Translations under genes and position numbers: made by a program
Notes under the pieces: model-generated
What the model saw: only the letters and a program-made list of their open reading frames with translations
What the model was told of the DNA's origin: nothing
Databases searched by the model: none
In this document: positions 1-11,029 of the stretch, in pieces
Layout: the number at the start of each line of letters is the position of its first letter
Numbering within the stretch: the first letter of the stretch is position 1
Origin: Hermetia illucens
Lineage: Eukaryota > Arthropoda > Insecta > Diptera > Stratiomyidae
Assembly: GCF_905115235.1 (NCBI RefSeq)
Contig: NC_051850.1
Location: 25,545,010 to 25,609,009, forward strand
Direction: 5' to 3'
DNA: 64,000 nt

Positions 1-520
1 GGGAATTTCGCCGCGGAATCGAACAAAGGTCTTACTTTAGTTGGATTAATGAGCAGACCTGACAGCTTTCCTTCTTTCCTTACTTTTCCCTTTGTTACTC
101 TATCATTCCTAATCGCCTTGACTTTGACAGCTTTCTATCGGCATCCTTTTCTCAATTTCATTTGGATGGAGTATCTCCCAGATGCACCTTCCACCCTCAA
201 AGTTTTCCCCAGTTCGCTCTGCAGCCCACTATCTGCTGTCCGTTGGGGGCTGACAGTGTCTCCAACGGCTACTTCTGCTGTTTACCCGTCTCCTGCTGTT
301 ATCCTTTCTCCCCTGTAGAAATGTGGTTCATTCATTTTTCCACTTCAATCAGCCTGTTCTCATACATTTGTGAACGTTTTTTTCCGGGAGGGAGTTACAG
401 ACCTCATGCTGTTCATCGCTATCACTGGAATTTCTCAGTAATTTTCCCCTCACTAAATCCTTAATGAATTGAATCTATAGATAGAAGAACTGGCCTAATT
501 GTTTGGAATTTTTTTTGCCT
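1..520. other. Unassigned sequence
   Basis: No recognisable gene or element. The open frames here are short and Ser/Pro/Phe-rich, with no motif. It may be an eroded LINE ORF1 on the minus strand, but I cannot support that. Confidence 0.3.
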
Positions 521-571
521 AAGCAATTTCCATTGGGCAGGACATCCAGTCCTGCCCAATGGAAATTGCTT
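521..571. repeat. Perfect 23-bp inverted repeat with 5-nt loop
   Basis: Left arm 521-543 and right arm 549-571 are exact reverse complements; the loop is ATCCA (544-548). No repeat copy or coding context is visible around it. Confidence 0.85.
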
Positions 572-1139
572 TCGCTATTAGCAACGTGATTTAAGTTCTC
601 GTTGGTTGATCACAAGCCATTCTTCTGAGTATAATTCTACCTACAACTCTTGGAACGCATCCTTTGCGCGTAGCATTGATTTAGACGGAATATCGACATC
701 GCCTTTTCTTGCTACCCACTTTATGACTTTTACCGGAAAAATAGTTCTGGTGTCCGTTAAAGTCCCCGTGGTGAAAATTCACTGCTTATTCTAATTCAAA
801 TAATAAAGCCAAACGATCGGATATGGAAGCATGAAGCAAGGTTCTATCAGCTCTACTCGAGTTTTCTATTGACACGCGCGCCTTTGTGCAAGCTAGGCTC
901 CGAAATGTGGTGAGTAATTACTTTATTAAAATGCTCACGGTTATCTATCAACTTGTGATTCAACTTTATTTTAAACTTGTAATAAGTTGCATACAGGACT
1001 CCAAAGTCCCACCAGAAATTACTTAATAGGTGATCATTTATTGGTCACCTTACGCCTTTGCAACAGCGATTTGATTAATTATTGTCTCTGAAATATGAGT
1101 GATGAGTGAACTGACAACCGCATTCTTGACAGCCGTATT
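572..1139. other. Unassigned sequence
   Basis: AT-rich non-coding sequence between the hairpin and the RTE-type LINE remnant. No supported gene. Confidence 0.3.
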
Positions 1140-2135
1140 TACAAATCTACTTAACTGTTGACGAAGTACATGCTGCGCAAGAAACACCTTGAAAAACATC
1201 ACCCCCTTTGCATTCCTGGATCTGGAGAACTTATCTGGTATGCCCTCGACAGTGAAGTATGGCCGGTGTATCAAAACCACTTCATGTATCTGCGGTGTCC
1301 ATCAAGGAAGTGCCTTCTCAACACTCCTCTTTGTTCCGATTATTTGCACCGTCACAGCAGATATCCAACATCCAGCGCCACATACCTGCTTTATGTAGAT
1401 GATGTTTTCTTGGCTGATTTCGAGCAACTTGTCCAAAAATAAAATGATCGCCTCATTCATCACGATCTCAGATCGAATCTAAATAAAACTAAATTTTTGA
1501 CGACTGATCCTAATGATACACACGCCATCGCTGTAAGTAGCAGCGACCCACGTAGAACTGAGCGATTTACAAATATTGGGCCAATGCTATCAGCAAAACT
1601 GCCTTATGAAATTTTTTCACGCATTAGCGCAACCTGGATGAAGTGGCGGTCCACGACTGGTGTTCTTTGTAATCGACGTATCAACAGACGTTTGAAATCT
1701 AAAATTTACCGGAATATCGTCCGCCCCTTGTGGTTCTGAGTGTTGGCCTATAACTATAAAGGACAATGTACGACGCCTTGCGGTGATGGAGATGCGGATG
1801 TTGCGTTGGACTAGCGTGGTAACATGCCTTGATCACATTCAAAATGAGGACATCCGCGATCTATATGGGGTTATACGGATCGTGGAAAAGTTACCAAAGA
1901 GGCATCTTCGATAGTATGGTCACATGATTCGCGCTAATGGAATTCACTTACCAAGTTTGGTCTGAAAATCGAAGTCGATGGTAAACGACCAAAAGGACCG
2001 CTGAGCAGCGCTGGCTTGATACGCTGTATGGCGACTTCAAGAATACAACCTTATGACCTTTGATAAAATTAACTGGCGCAACCGATCACGACGGGCTGAC
2101 CCCACTTGTGAACGGGACAAAGGCTGCAGAAAAAG
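1140..2135 (+). mobile_element. RTE-clade LINE remnant (RT 3' half)
   Basis: Translated pieces in successive frames match the RTE pol C-terminal half: an AFLDLEN-like palm segment, GVHQGSAFSTLLF, LLYVDDVFLA (catalytic DD kept, YADD read as YVDD), then RISATWMKWRSTTGVLC and RRLAVMEMRMLRW-like text. It ends near a GAACGGGACAAAGGCTGCAG 3' segment also seen in the other two RTE copies. Endonuclease absent, many frame changes, not functional. Same family as 14745-15695 and 21740-24090. Confidence 0.75.
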
Positions 2136-3860
2136 AAGAAAAGACATCTGGCAACCGGGCTAGCGCATTCAGTTTGGCTGAACTTGACAACTTCTTCCAC
2201 TCACTACGAAAATTTTCAGATACCCAAGAATTACGAATACGTTGAAATAGCAATTTTGCTTCCGATTAGAAGACTGGGTATGGTAGAGTAGATAGTCAGA
2301 GCATAAATAGAGGATGTAAAATTCACAATATTATTTGTGACCCATAAATACGTATGGAGATGGTCATCACTACGACCAGAAATTTGCGTCCTAAATTTCA
2401 ATTTACTTAATTTTCTCTATTAAAAAAAATTTTCAATCAGAGGTTCATGCGCCCGCATAACAAATAGAAATTTCCTTACAATGTTATTATTATTGCATTT
2501 CAATATTCCAGTAACCCAACTCAGCTGCCGCAACTGTAATGCGATTTCCCTCCCGTCTACCGTCCACCGACACAAATTCATAAACGTTGTTGTCCTTTAT
2601 GGTTCCAAGTGTCCTCTTTAACCTTCCACACACGCGAACATTTTTAAACTTTCCCGACCGAAAAACGTGCTAGTTTCGACGGAAATTACACTGTCTCCAG
2701 CATACTCTAGGCCATCTTAATATTTTCTCGATTATCCATTTTGGACGTTGGCGGTTTAAGTTTTCTTCTCGAAATTGTAAATATATTAAAAATGAATCCA
2801 CTAGATTTAAACTATAAAACAAAGAGTTAGCGTAGTTACACGTATGATTTTCCGGAAAGTTTACTTTTATTAAATAGCGTAATTTCACGTAAATAACCCG
2901 TATTCAATATATCACAACTTGATTTTTCGAGACATTTTCTAGACTGAACTCTTCGAAGAAAAAATCACCGTTCATGGTGATCGCAGCAACCCCTCCCACC
3001 TCCACCACAACTTTTTCCACTTTCCTTTCCAACTCGCACAAGAACCAATACCCAACAAAGAATGCATAAGCGGTACATTTACTTTATAAGTCATGCTAGC
3101 ACATTCAATAAAATCCCCGACGCCGCCATTCATGCCGCCTAATCCCGAGACGTACCGCTAAAATGCATTTGCTAGTACACAGCATGAGTATGAATATACC
3201 CAGGACAAAGAATTTTAAGGAAAGCAACAACAGGCTAATGATTGTTTTTGATATTTTGAGAATTATATATTATAATTTAATAATTTCTAAATTGGATTCA
3301 AAATATTGGTAAATTTAAAAGTGAGAAAATTTTGGGAGAAAGATTTGCAAAGAAAATTCAGATAATCATTAATAGATTAAGATTGAAAATACATGAATGC
3401 TTTTATGTATAATAATTTGCAGTCGGGATGGAAATTAGGAGTTGCAAAGGTGACAATAGAGGTACTACAAAAACTAGCAGGCAAAGTAAAACTGCTGCAG
3501 GCAAGTAAATGGGTCTTCTCGTAAACTCGTTGCATGACAAAGGCGAATAAGATGGTCAATATTTGTAAAACCGGAAAGAAATTTTAGAAGGATTGCCAAT
3601 TTTCAGACTCAATGTTACTGACCAGCCAGTAGTAGTTCATGCAATCTGCATCATAATGCTCATAAAATATTGATGTAATCTACCAACTACTATTTAGACC
3701 CACTTATACTCTACAGTATGATATTAGAGAATATTAGATAAGATTCTTTGACAATCGAAAAATTAGATCCCTCCCTTAAGTGATTGAAGTGGAAACTGAG
3801 ATAAGACCAATGGGTTCAAACAGAGCAATAATTAAACTAAAACTTCTTGATATTTGTTAA
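2136..3860. other. Unassigned AT-rich interval
   Basis: No supported gene, RNA or element. Open frames are short and lack motifs. It ends at the 3' flank of gene A. Confidence 0.35.
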
Positions 3861-3893
3861 TAATATAATTTATTCGGTTATTCGGGTCATAAT

Positions 3894-4349
3894 TTAAGCA
3901 GCAGCCTTCTTCTTCCAGAGACCACCATATCCCCAGGCTGGAGCAGCGTATCCGTGTCCGTAGGCACCAATAGCTGGGGCAGCGAGTCCGTGTCCGTAAG
4001 CAGCTACAGCTGGGGCAGCAATTCCGTGTCCGTAAGCAGCAACTGGGGCAGCATGGTAGGCACTAGCAATTGGAGCAACGGCGGCAGCATGTCCCCATCC
4101 AGCGGTGGCAAGTGGAGCAACAGCGGCAGCATGTCCCCATCCAGCGGTGGCAAGTGCCCATCCAGCGGTGGCAAGTGGAGCTACAGCAGCACCATGTCCC
4201 CATGCACTGTAACCGAGTCCTCCCAAGGGAGCGACGTAACCGGCTGAAGCAGCACCGATGAGAGCGAGAGCTAAGACAACGAATTTCTGAAAAGGTCAAG
4301 ATAGTTACTTAAAAAGATCCTTTCTTCGAAATTTAACACTTCATACCAT
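3894..4349 (-). CDS. Cuticle-type low-complexity secreted protein, paralogue A
   Basis: Two exons: exon 1 (4347-4349) is the ATG alone; the intron is 4287-4346 (GT-AG, 60 nt); exon 2 is 3894-4286. The product is 131 aa. Residues 1-16 (MKFVVLALALIGAASA) are a signal peptide. The mature chain has GWGHAAAVAPLATA-type repeats, then AYHAAPVAAYGHG and two more AYGHG blocks, ending GLWKKKAAA. AAP(A/V) runs are typical of insect low-complexity cuticular proteins; an eggshell role is also possible. This copy is the longest paralogue, with an extra GWALATA insertion before the second full repeat. The start is fixed by the conserved splice site and signal peptide. AATAAA on the minus strand lies at 3869-3874. 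Closest to B in exon and 3' UTR. The function is inferred from composition only. Confidence 0.83.
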
Positions 4350-4388
4350 GTTTGCGGTTGGTGGTATTCTGGGAAGATGGTTCCTGAA

Positions 4389-4885
4389 TGATACATTTTC
4401 GGGCCTAGAGATCTCTTTTATACAATTTCGATGTTTCTGACTGCTATGGTTCGATAGACCATCGAACAGGTTTTAATGGTTATCTGAGCAAAATTCAGAT
4501 TACGATGAACTATACAGCCTACGTAATCAATAGGCACAAAAAATTGTCTCAAGTATACTTAGGAATAGGAGCAATTTCTATAGAAAAGTTTAGTTATAAT
4601 GGAAATCAGATAGCTCAGATTAAAAGAGATAGTACTTAAATCACTAATTAAGTATGCAAAGTAAAGAAAAACAGTTGCTTACCTTTGAATTAAATAAAAG
4701 AATAATAGATCCCAGATACGAAATTATTATTTCTGTTTTCGTAGCATCATATTAGCATAGAACTAGTTTTTTTCATTCATTTCAGATTTTCAGAACTTAA
4801 TGCTTAACAAGAGAAAAACTCCTTACCTATGCTTACTGCGACAGCTAAAGGAGACTAGTTTCCAAAATATACATATTTACGACGT
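4389..4885 (-). promoter_or_regulatory. Promoter and conserved upstream block of gene A
   Basis: TATAAAA (minus strand) lies at 4416-4422 and an Inr TCATTC at 4386-4391, with A+1 at 4389, giving a 40-nt 5' UTR. A 7-bp inverted repeat, GTTCGAT-5 nt-ATCGAAC, occupies 4449-4467 (-60 to -78). About 4650-4885 (-260 to -500) aligns with the same position upstream of B, C, D and E, for example the run TAGTTTCCAAAATATACATATTTACG-like at its distal end. Confidence 0.72.
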
Positions 4886-5039
4886 CATTCTCAAGGGCTA
4901 AACTATATTGTGCGCATGAAATCAAGCGCCATTTTCTAAGATTTATACAAGGAAAATGAATAAATATTTTTCAGTTCTGTTTTTATTTATATGTTAGCAG
5001 TTGTACATTATTTTAAAACAAAGTGGTGGCGCAACAGCT

Positions 5040-5240
5040 GATTAAATCAAGCTTTTTTTGTTTCATAATACCTTATTAGAGTCGATTCGATGTCTACCTG
5101 TCTATCTGTCTTTTTTTATCGCCGAAAGATGGCAAGCTTCAAAAGCTGACGCTGAACTCTCACCAACTAAAACCAGGTCCTTCCTCTTCCATTCTCCCCG
5201 CGGGACTCCCATATGGTATTACGTCACCATTCTTATGCCG
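5040..5240 (-). mobile_element. Repeat R 3' end with 5'-truncated R1-clade LINE stub
   Basis: Read on the minus strand, an A-run at about 5110-5118 is followed by GACAGATAGACAGGTAGACA (5090-5109), then the repeat R tail TCGAATCGACTCTAATAAGG. Upstream on that strand, about 5115-5220 resembles the 3' UTR of the LINE at 56224-58184 (a shared CTCTTCCATTCTCC-like run). It is a short insertion in the GACA tract of repeat R, with most of the host repeat missing. Confidence 0.55.
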
Positions 5241-5973
5241 ATATAATTTTCCTGAGCCCTCTTGAGGTTCTAATATTCCAATTTGAAATTAAAATTCTAA
5301 AGTTCAAATTTGAATCAACGGACTTCTGCAACGCAAGGAAAATTTGTCGGTGTGGCGCCCTGCTCTGCTTTGCCACGTTACATGGCTGGCGAATTTTTTT
5401 TTTTCTTTTCGGGAAGAAAGGAAGGAAAAAAGAAAAGAGGAAGGTGACAAGTGCGGAGTGTGTAGTGCACATTTCTATTTGTTTTGAGGTTGGGAGATCG
5501 AAAATTGTAAGGATGGGAGATAGTTGGCCGCCTGATGAAAAAATTGGCGAATAGTAAACTCCCCCGGATCGAGGCCACTTAGATGTGGACAGTGGATCGC
5601 GATTGAGTCGAACATATTCTGTTTTCCTATCGAGTGTGAAAGCAAAGTCGTCTTTTTCATTCTTGTTCCCAGATTATTGTTAATAAGTTGTGCAATACGA
5701 GAAAATAAGTGCGTCTCGCGCAGGAGAGGGCCCTTACCACATTGGAAAGTTTCCGGCAATTTCCAGTCGTAAACTCAAGGAAAATGGGGAAATTCAACCC
5801 CCGTGAGAGATAAACCAGAGAATTTTTTTTCTACATAACAGTCTTTCTCGCCGTTACATTAGCGATTCTTTTAGTAGTCGTGTCTGGCACAGGCGTCGAT
5901 GCGAGCCGCAGTAGTACCTTGACCGCTTGTTACGAACCATAAGGAGGCGGTACCTGTGCAAAATGAGGATGCA
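5241..5973. other. Unassigned sequence
   Basis: Contains T- and A-rich runs around 5395-5450 and a G/A-rich stretch. No supported gene. Confidence 0.3.
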
Positions 5974-5983
5974 ATGTCGGCTT

Positions 5984-6025
5984 TACGGTTTCTTACCAGG
6001 GTAGAGGCAAATCGTCAGACGCTGC
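5984..6025 (-). ncRNA. Hammerhead 3' half, copy H7
   Basis: On the minus strand: stem I 3' strand GCAGCGT (6019-6025), CTGACGA (6012-6018), stem II, GAAA (5989-5992), CCGTA (5984-5988). The cleavage site and 5' strand of stem I are absent, so it cannot self-cleave alone. Confidence 0.55.
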
Positions 6026-6206
6026 CTCACCCCTCTCTCACTGCGAATTATATTAAAAAATAAATATATTATATTAAAAAATAATAAAAAAAATATTTCT
6101 AGCTCTGACCAAGCTCTGGTCAATGAGGCGGATTTGTGCTTAATATAATTCGCAGTTATGTCGTGTCCTGCGAATTATATAAAGGAGCACTCAACATCTG
6201 CGAGCC

Positions 6207-6285
6207 GCTTCGGTTACGCTGCTTCCAGGGCAGAGGTGAGGCAGCGTCTGACGATTTGCCTCTGCCCTGGTAAGAAACCATAAAG
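6207..6285 (+). ncRNA. Putative type III hammerhead ribozyme, copy H1
   Basis: In order: GG-TT cleavage site (break expected after 6215), stem I ACGCTGC 6216-6222 with GCAGCGT 6241-6247 closing an 18-nt loop, CTGACGA 6248-6254, stem II TTTGCC/GGTAA with 8-nt loop 6261-6268, GAAA 6274-6277, then stem III CC. Loop II (TCTGCCCT) is the exact complement of 6227-6234 in loop I. Stem III is weakened by CCA in place of CCG, and the site is UU rather than UC, so activity may be low. Confidence 0.6.
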
Positions 6286-6292
6286 CCGTCAT

Positions 6293-7244
6293 CACCTCAC
6301 ATTTTTGTAAAGGACTAGATTTTAGTAATTGTGTAATTTTGCACTAAATGTAAGGTACTCTATACAGAATAAATGTGCCATGGGGCATAGACTTAGAGAA
6401 TAATTTAATCCAAACGAGATCATCATCAGTATGCTCCGCTTATAATGGAGCCATCTTTGACGTCTTAGCTGCTAGGACAGATTCGAGCCACCCCGATAGA
6501 CATGAGGAATTTAGGAAGAAGTTTATTATTAATTAATTTTGTTGTGGAGTTTATTAGTATCATTAATCTCGTATATCTTAGAACTTAGGATTAATTTCCG
6601 TGAGACAATGGGACTATGTTCCATATCCCTTTGCTTTTCCTCTCCTCTCTCTCTTCCCTCCATTATACTGGAAGCGGCAGGGTGTGAACGATTAGGTTGG
6701 CGTGGGCCGCCGCAGGGTTACTATATCATCTGGCCCTCAATGATGAAGAAAGGAAGACAGGCGCCGCTCGTCGGGTAGATATCCCAATCGGCTCAGAGCT
6801 GATCCTTCCCCGTCCATTCCTCGCGCGTTAGGTATTTGTGAGTTAGTCCTTTCCCTTATAAAGCGATTTTAGTACCCTTTGGGATTAAAATCGTCGGTGG
6901 TATCACTCCACCTCGAAATTTCATGTCTCTATTAGAGTAGTTTACCCGGGTGGGCTTTATTTTGTTGACTCCTGAATCAAGGCACTTGATTAAATCTCTG
7001 TGTCCTGACAGGGAGATAATATGTGAGAACCAAGAACCCCGGCCCACATCTCGCCGAACTGCTTGCATTCAGGTTAGCTCAAGCACATGCCGTTCGGTTC
7101 CATATATTATATCGTGCAGTCGGTGTTCGCGACTGGAAAACTTTTTAGAGAAGTTTGATTGATTGACAGCCTTGGTGACCCTATTGGTGTCAAGGTGATG
7201 CAACGCTAGACAATCATTGTAATACGGGGCTGGATCAGAATTTA
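6293..7244. other. Unassigned, possibly LINE 3' UTR
   Basis: No gene supported. It lies directly 3' of the minus-strand R1-clade LINE and may contain its untranslated tail; no poly(A) boundary was found. Confidence 0.25.
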
Positions 7245-9605
7245 TCCTGCACTCGCGTTAATATTCATGTTTCTCTCTTGTTCATTTTTCCGGCTGACTT
7301 CTTCCTGCCTAAGCTTCTTATGAGTGGTTGCCATCACCCTTTCGACTTCGGTCCATATTCCCTTGGATTTCAACATATGGTGTGTTGCACTATATTTTCT
7401 GGTATAAAGTGCTCCCCGGTTGTAGCTCCCAATGCAGCCCTCTGGGCTGCAAATCTCTGGAAACAAAATAAAACGCTTTCAGCGTGCTCTGCAATATTCG
7501 GGCACTTCGGACAATATGCCGAATCATCATGCTCAAATCAATACAGATATGCTCGATAACCTCAGTGTCCGTTCAAGAATTAGGTTAGGTCGAACCCTAC
7601 CTCGCCATGGGGTTACTCGATCCATTTCCATATATCCCATATGATTCTGTAGGTCCAGCAAACCTTTTTCTGACTCGATCCACTTCTCCTGAGATTTCGT
7701 GATAGTTTCACTACATGCAAATTGCCGTCGAAGAGCAGGAGACTCTCCGGTGAGATACGCTCGATCGTTAAGTCGTTTTCCTTCTCCCGTCAGAATCTCT
7801 ATGAGGATCACGCAAGCTGCTTCATCGGATACTGCTCTGTAAGCTCAACAGGTTCGGAGTGCACTTACATGATACGCAATTCCAATCTTTCTCTTATTTG
7901 TTGTATTTCTTAGTGGATCTGACCATATTGGGGCTGCATACAGCAGAATCAAACTGACCACCTTCGAAATAAGGAGTCGACGGCTTGACTTTGGCCCACT
8001 TATATTTGGTAGCATTCTCGCAATCAATGCATCAATTTCATATGCCATGTGATTTAGAGATAAGCTTCTGGTCCATCATTACACCTAAATACTTGAGCGC
8101 AGATTTAGAATGAATGTTTTTTTTGCCAACTTAGATCCTCATGGACGTGAACTTTCACTGCTTAGTAATAAGCACTACTTCCGTTTTAAGTTCTGCGAGA
8201 AATAGACCAGCATTATCTAACCAGGACTAAATATCATAGACTACTTCATTTGAATAAAGCTCGACTCCTTCGAGGAGGCGTGCAACAACCGTTGCACCAA
8301 TGTTATGGGCGAAATTAATGCAGGCCACACCAGTAAGGAAATCTAGCGCCAGTACTCCGATATACATAATAATTCAGAAGAGTGGGCCTAGGACGGACCC
8401 TTGTGGAACTCCATATGTCGTTTGATACAATTTCATTCCTTCATCTGGTTCACAGCGTATCGATTGGGAAGTCGGCAACGATACCCACCAGGTACTTCGG
8501 TCTACCTAAGTTGGTTAGGAACTCAAGTATTTGGCGCCATCTCGTGGAATTGAAGGCGTTCTTAACATCGAGAGTGATCAGTGCACAACATTTGTCTTGT
8601 CAAGTGCGGCATTACCTGTGTTAGTTACCAGGCTAACTGCATCGGTTGTTGATCTCCCCTTTCGAAAACCGAACTGATTCCGAACTGCCTTCCTTTTCGG
8701 CAATTAGAAGTAATCTGTTATAGATTATTCATGGGAAATGCTAATTCATTAAGGCATGCGGTGAAATTTGACGCTATATTCACCGCTGCCTGAAACGCTT
8801 TGTTGGGGATACTATCCAAGCCACAAGTCTTATTTTCAGCTGTTTTGTTCAACTTCCAGGACCTCTTCCTCACGTACCATTGGAATTTCGACGAGGTCCA
8901 TTTGAATAATAGGAAGGCTAGCAGAATTCCCATTTTGTGGGAAACGGTTCGTCACTATCTCGTCTAGGAAGTTAGGAGTAATCGATCGAAAGCATTTACC
9001 TTTGAATTTGGACATTACTGTTTTGTAGACGCCACCCCGCAGGGGTCCGAATCACCATCCTTACACAGCCGCTTGAAATCTCCACCTTAGCTTCTAACTA
9101 TAGCCACATGAAACTTTTTTCGCGTCTCTTTGTATTGTTCATGAAGCTGCTCGTATCCAGATCGATTTCTATTTCATTGACTGCGTCTTCTGACGTTGAG
9201 GCAGGTTTTGCGGCATTCTTTGATTCTAGGATTCCATCAGACGTTCGGTGCTTGTTTCTGTGAACCAGTACACCTTGACATGGACGCGTCACATGCTTGT
9301 CGTAACTTTTCGTCAATCTGGAGAACCTTATCATTAGCGTTTCCTTCTAGCGTTGTGTTTTGCAAAAGGACCTCTTTGAAAATACCCTTTTTAAACCTAT
9401 TGACTACCCATTTTATAGCTGCCTTCCGGAACCAATTTGTAAGTTGTTTGATTTCGAAAATTATGGCCTGATTGTCGCCATATATGTAACTTTTACTAAC
9501 GCGCCTTTGGTGATCCTGCTCAAAAGTGTTACTAACAAAGGTGACACCTACCACCGACCCCATTTCCCTTTTTCGAAAAGTGCTGACGCATCCAGTATTT
9601 GCTAG
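7245..9605 (-). mobile_element. R1-clade LINE remnant (endonuclease end, RT, C-terminal zinc knuckle)
   Basis: Minus-strand text runs from the endonuclease/RT linker (ACDASMSRCTG near 9280) through the RT region (KTCGLDSIPNKAFQAAV near 8830) and ALKYLGVMMDQKL. It continues through a conserved ARMLPNISGPK segment to a CCHC-like C terminus (YCPKCPNIAEHAESVLFC near 7470-7510). The polymerase motif reads FAHNI in place of FADD, so the catalytic Asp pair is lost. Numerous frame changes; an old copy. Confidence 0.75.
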
Positions 9606-10489
9606 AACAATCGTTCCGACTTTTTTACGACTGGGGATATGTTTATGACCGTATCAATGATACTGTCATATTGCCGGAAATAAATGCGGTAAACTAGTTT
9701 CCCGGTGCTTAGAATTGCAAAAACTGAGGAAATTCGATGACGATTTCCGATTCGCACTTGGAAAAGCAATATAAATGGAAGCTGGTTAAATCGCAGGAAC
9801 TATCAGACAACATAGAAGAGTTTGAAATGGTGCTTTTTGGAAATAGGAAATATCTTCCTGATGAGTTTTGCTCTGAAATAATAATCCTCTTAGCGGAAGG
9901 TTAGGCTGTTTTGAGAAAGGTGCCTTTTCATACCCATGTTTAAAATGTTGATTGACTCAGCGAACTCAGCGAAAACCAACATGCTTATCAGGTCAGTTCC
10001 GCGAGTTTGCTCTCCTAGTTTTCCAGAAAAAACTCTTAGATTTCCAGGATAAACTAATTTGCTAAGATTTACAAAGAAATACCATGTATGAGTATCACAG
10101 AATAATGAAAGGTATATGGGAAGAACTGAATTCAGTTCTTATAATATCTTCTGATTTACAAATCCCTATATATTTGTTCCGCGTAATACATAAAGTTAGC
10201 CTAAAGCGTAAGAAAATTGGAACGCCCCAGAGAAATGCGCAATAGGGTATACTGAGGTCTCTTACACCAACGTATCATAAATAGAACAGGGTTCTGTAAG
10301 AGGAAGTCACCTCTCAGATAAAAATGAGAGGTATACTTTCGTCTAAGGACAGCAGGTGATTAAGGTCGAAGTAAATGCGATGGTTGGAGCGAAAAGATGG
10401 TGGAGGAAAACAGGCGGACATGGACAAGCCGCAAAACCTAAATGTCGCTAGGCACATTCAACTTTTCCGATAGACCCAAACAAACAAAC
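9606..10489. other. Unassigned sequence
   Basis: No recognisable gene. It may include eroded LINE sequence continuing into 10490-10690. Confidence 0.25.
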
Positions 10490-10690
10490 TGCAAAGTATA
10501 TTCTGCTGAATAGCAGGAAAACATGCAAAAAGGATTGTTGGTATTCTGGCTGGACGTAACTCACTACCTGAACATGTCTTTAGAATAACAACATTAGAAG
10601 ATGAAAGGCCATGCGAATGCCTCGCCTATGGGCGGACTATTGGTACTAATGCATTCCATCTGGACCAGATCGCATGATACACACTATGAA
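10490..10690 (+). mobile_element. C-terminal fragment of an RNase H-bearing LINE
   Basis: Plus-strand text includes RKTCKKIVGILAGRNSLPEH and a downstream CEC...FHL segment. This is the end of the RNase H-bearing LINE group also seen at 13790-14345 and 41215-42430 (compare LVGLLTGHCPLNYHM there). Short and degenerate. Confidence 0.5.
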
Positions 10691-10733
10691 TGCTCCTGCA
10701 GTATATAAACTAATCCGGAATATCCTGTTAGAT

Positions 10734-10815
10734 CATCATCAACGGCGCAACAATCGGTATCCGGTCTAGGCCTGCTTTAATAACGAATTCCAGACATCCC
10801 AGTCTTGCACCATGG
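10734..10815 (-). mobile_element. LINE X 3' end fragment
   Basis: ATCATCATCAACGGCGCAAC and the following text match the minus-oriented 3' end of LINE X at 59815 onward (GGCGCAATAACCGGTATCC). Tail only. Confidence 0.55.
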
Positions 10816-11029
10816 GGGCGTAAAGTACAATGGGTCAGTAGCGTCTGAGTGCTCAGAAGCTTATTATCTTCCCCTCTAAACATCTCCAAACGTCAGGCAA
10901 TAATAATCAGATGGCGTAACACTATAAAACTATTTAAAGGATCAAAAATGTTCGTAGAAAGCATAGAGTGAAAGAAAACTTCTGGACATTCAGTAATAAT
11001 ATAATTTATTTGGTTAGTCGGGTCATAAT

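Larger units (their letters stand above)
5974..6292. mobile_element. Repeat S, inverted pair with 57-bp terminal inverted repeats
   Basis: Arms 5974-6030 and 6236-6292 are inverted copies with three mismatches in 57. The right part (about 6080-6292) is a near-complete minus-oriented copy of the S unit found at 59018-59313, with AATATAATTCG/CGAATTATAT modules and TATATAAAGGAGC. The left arm is a truncated plus-oriented unit. Each arm encodes half or all of the hammerhead motif listed separately. Confidence 0.75.

Noticed and set aside
3954-4247. Ser/Gly-rich plus-strand frame opposite gene A (also opposite B, C, D, E)
   Set aside because: Mirror of the repetitive, codon-biased exon on the other strand; it has no promoter, signal peptide or splice support.
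5974-6292. Classic MITE with a transposase-type TIR
   Set aside because: The right arm extends into a full repeat S unit, so paired S units explain the inverted ends better. No target duplication was seen.
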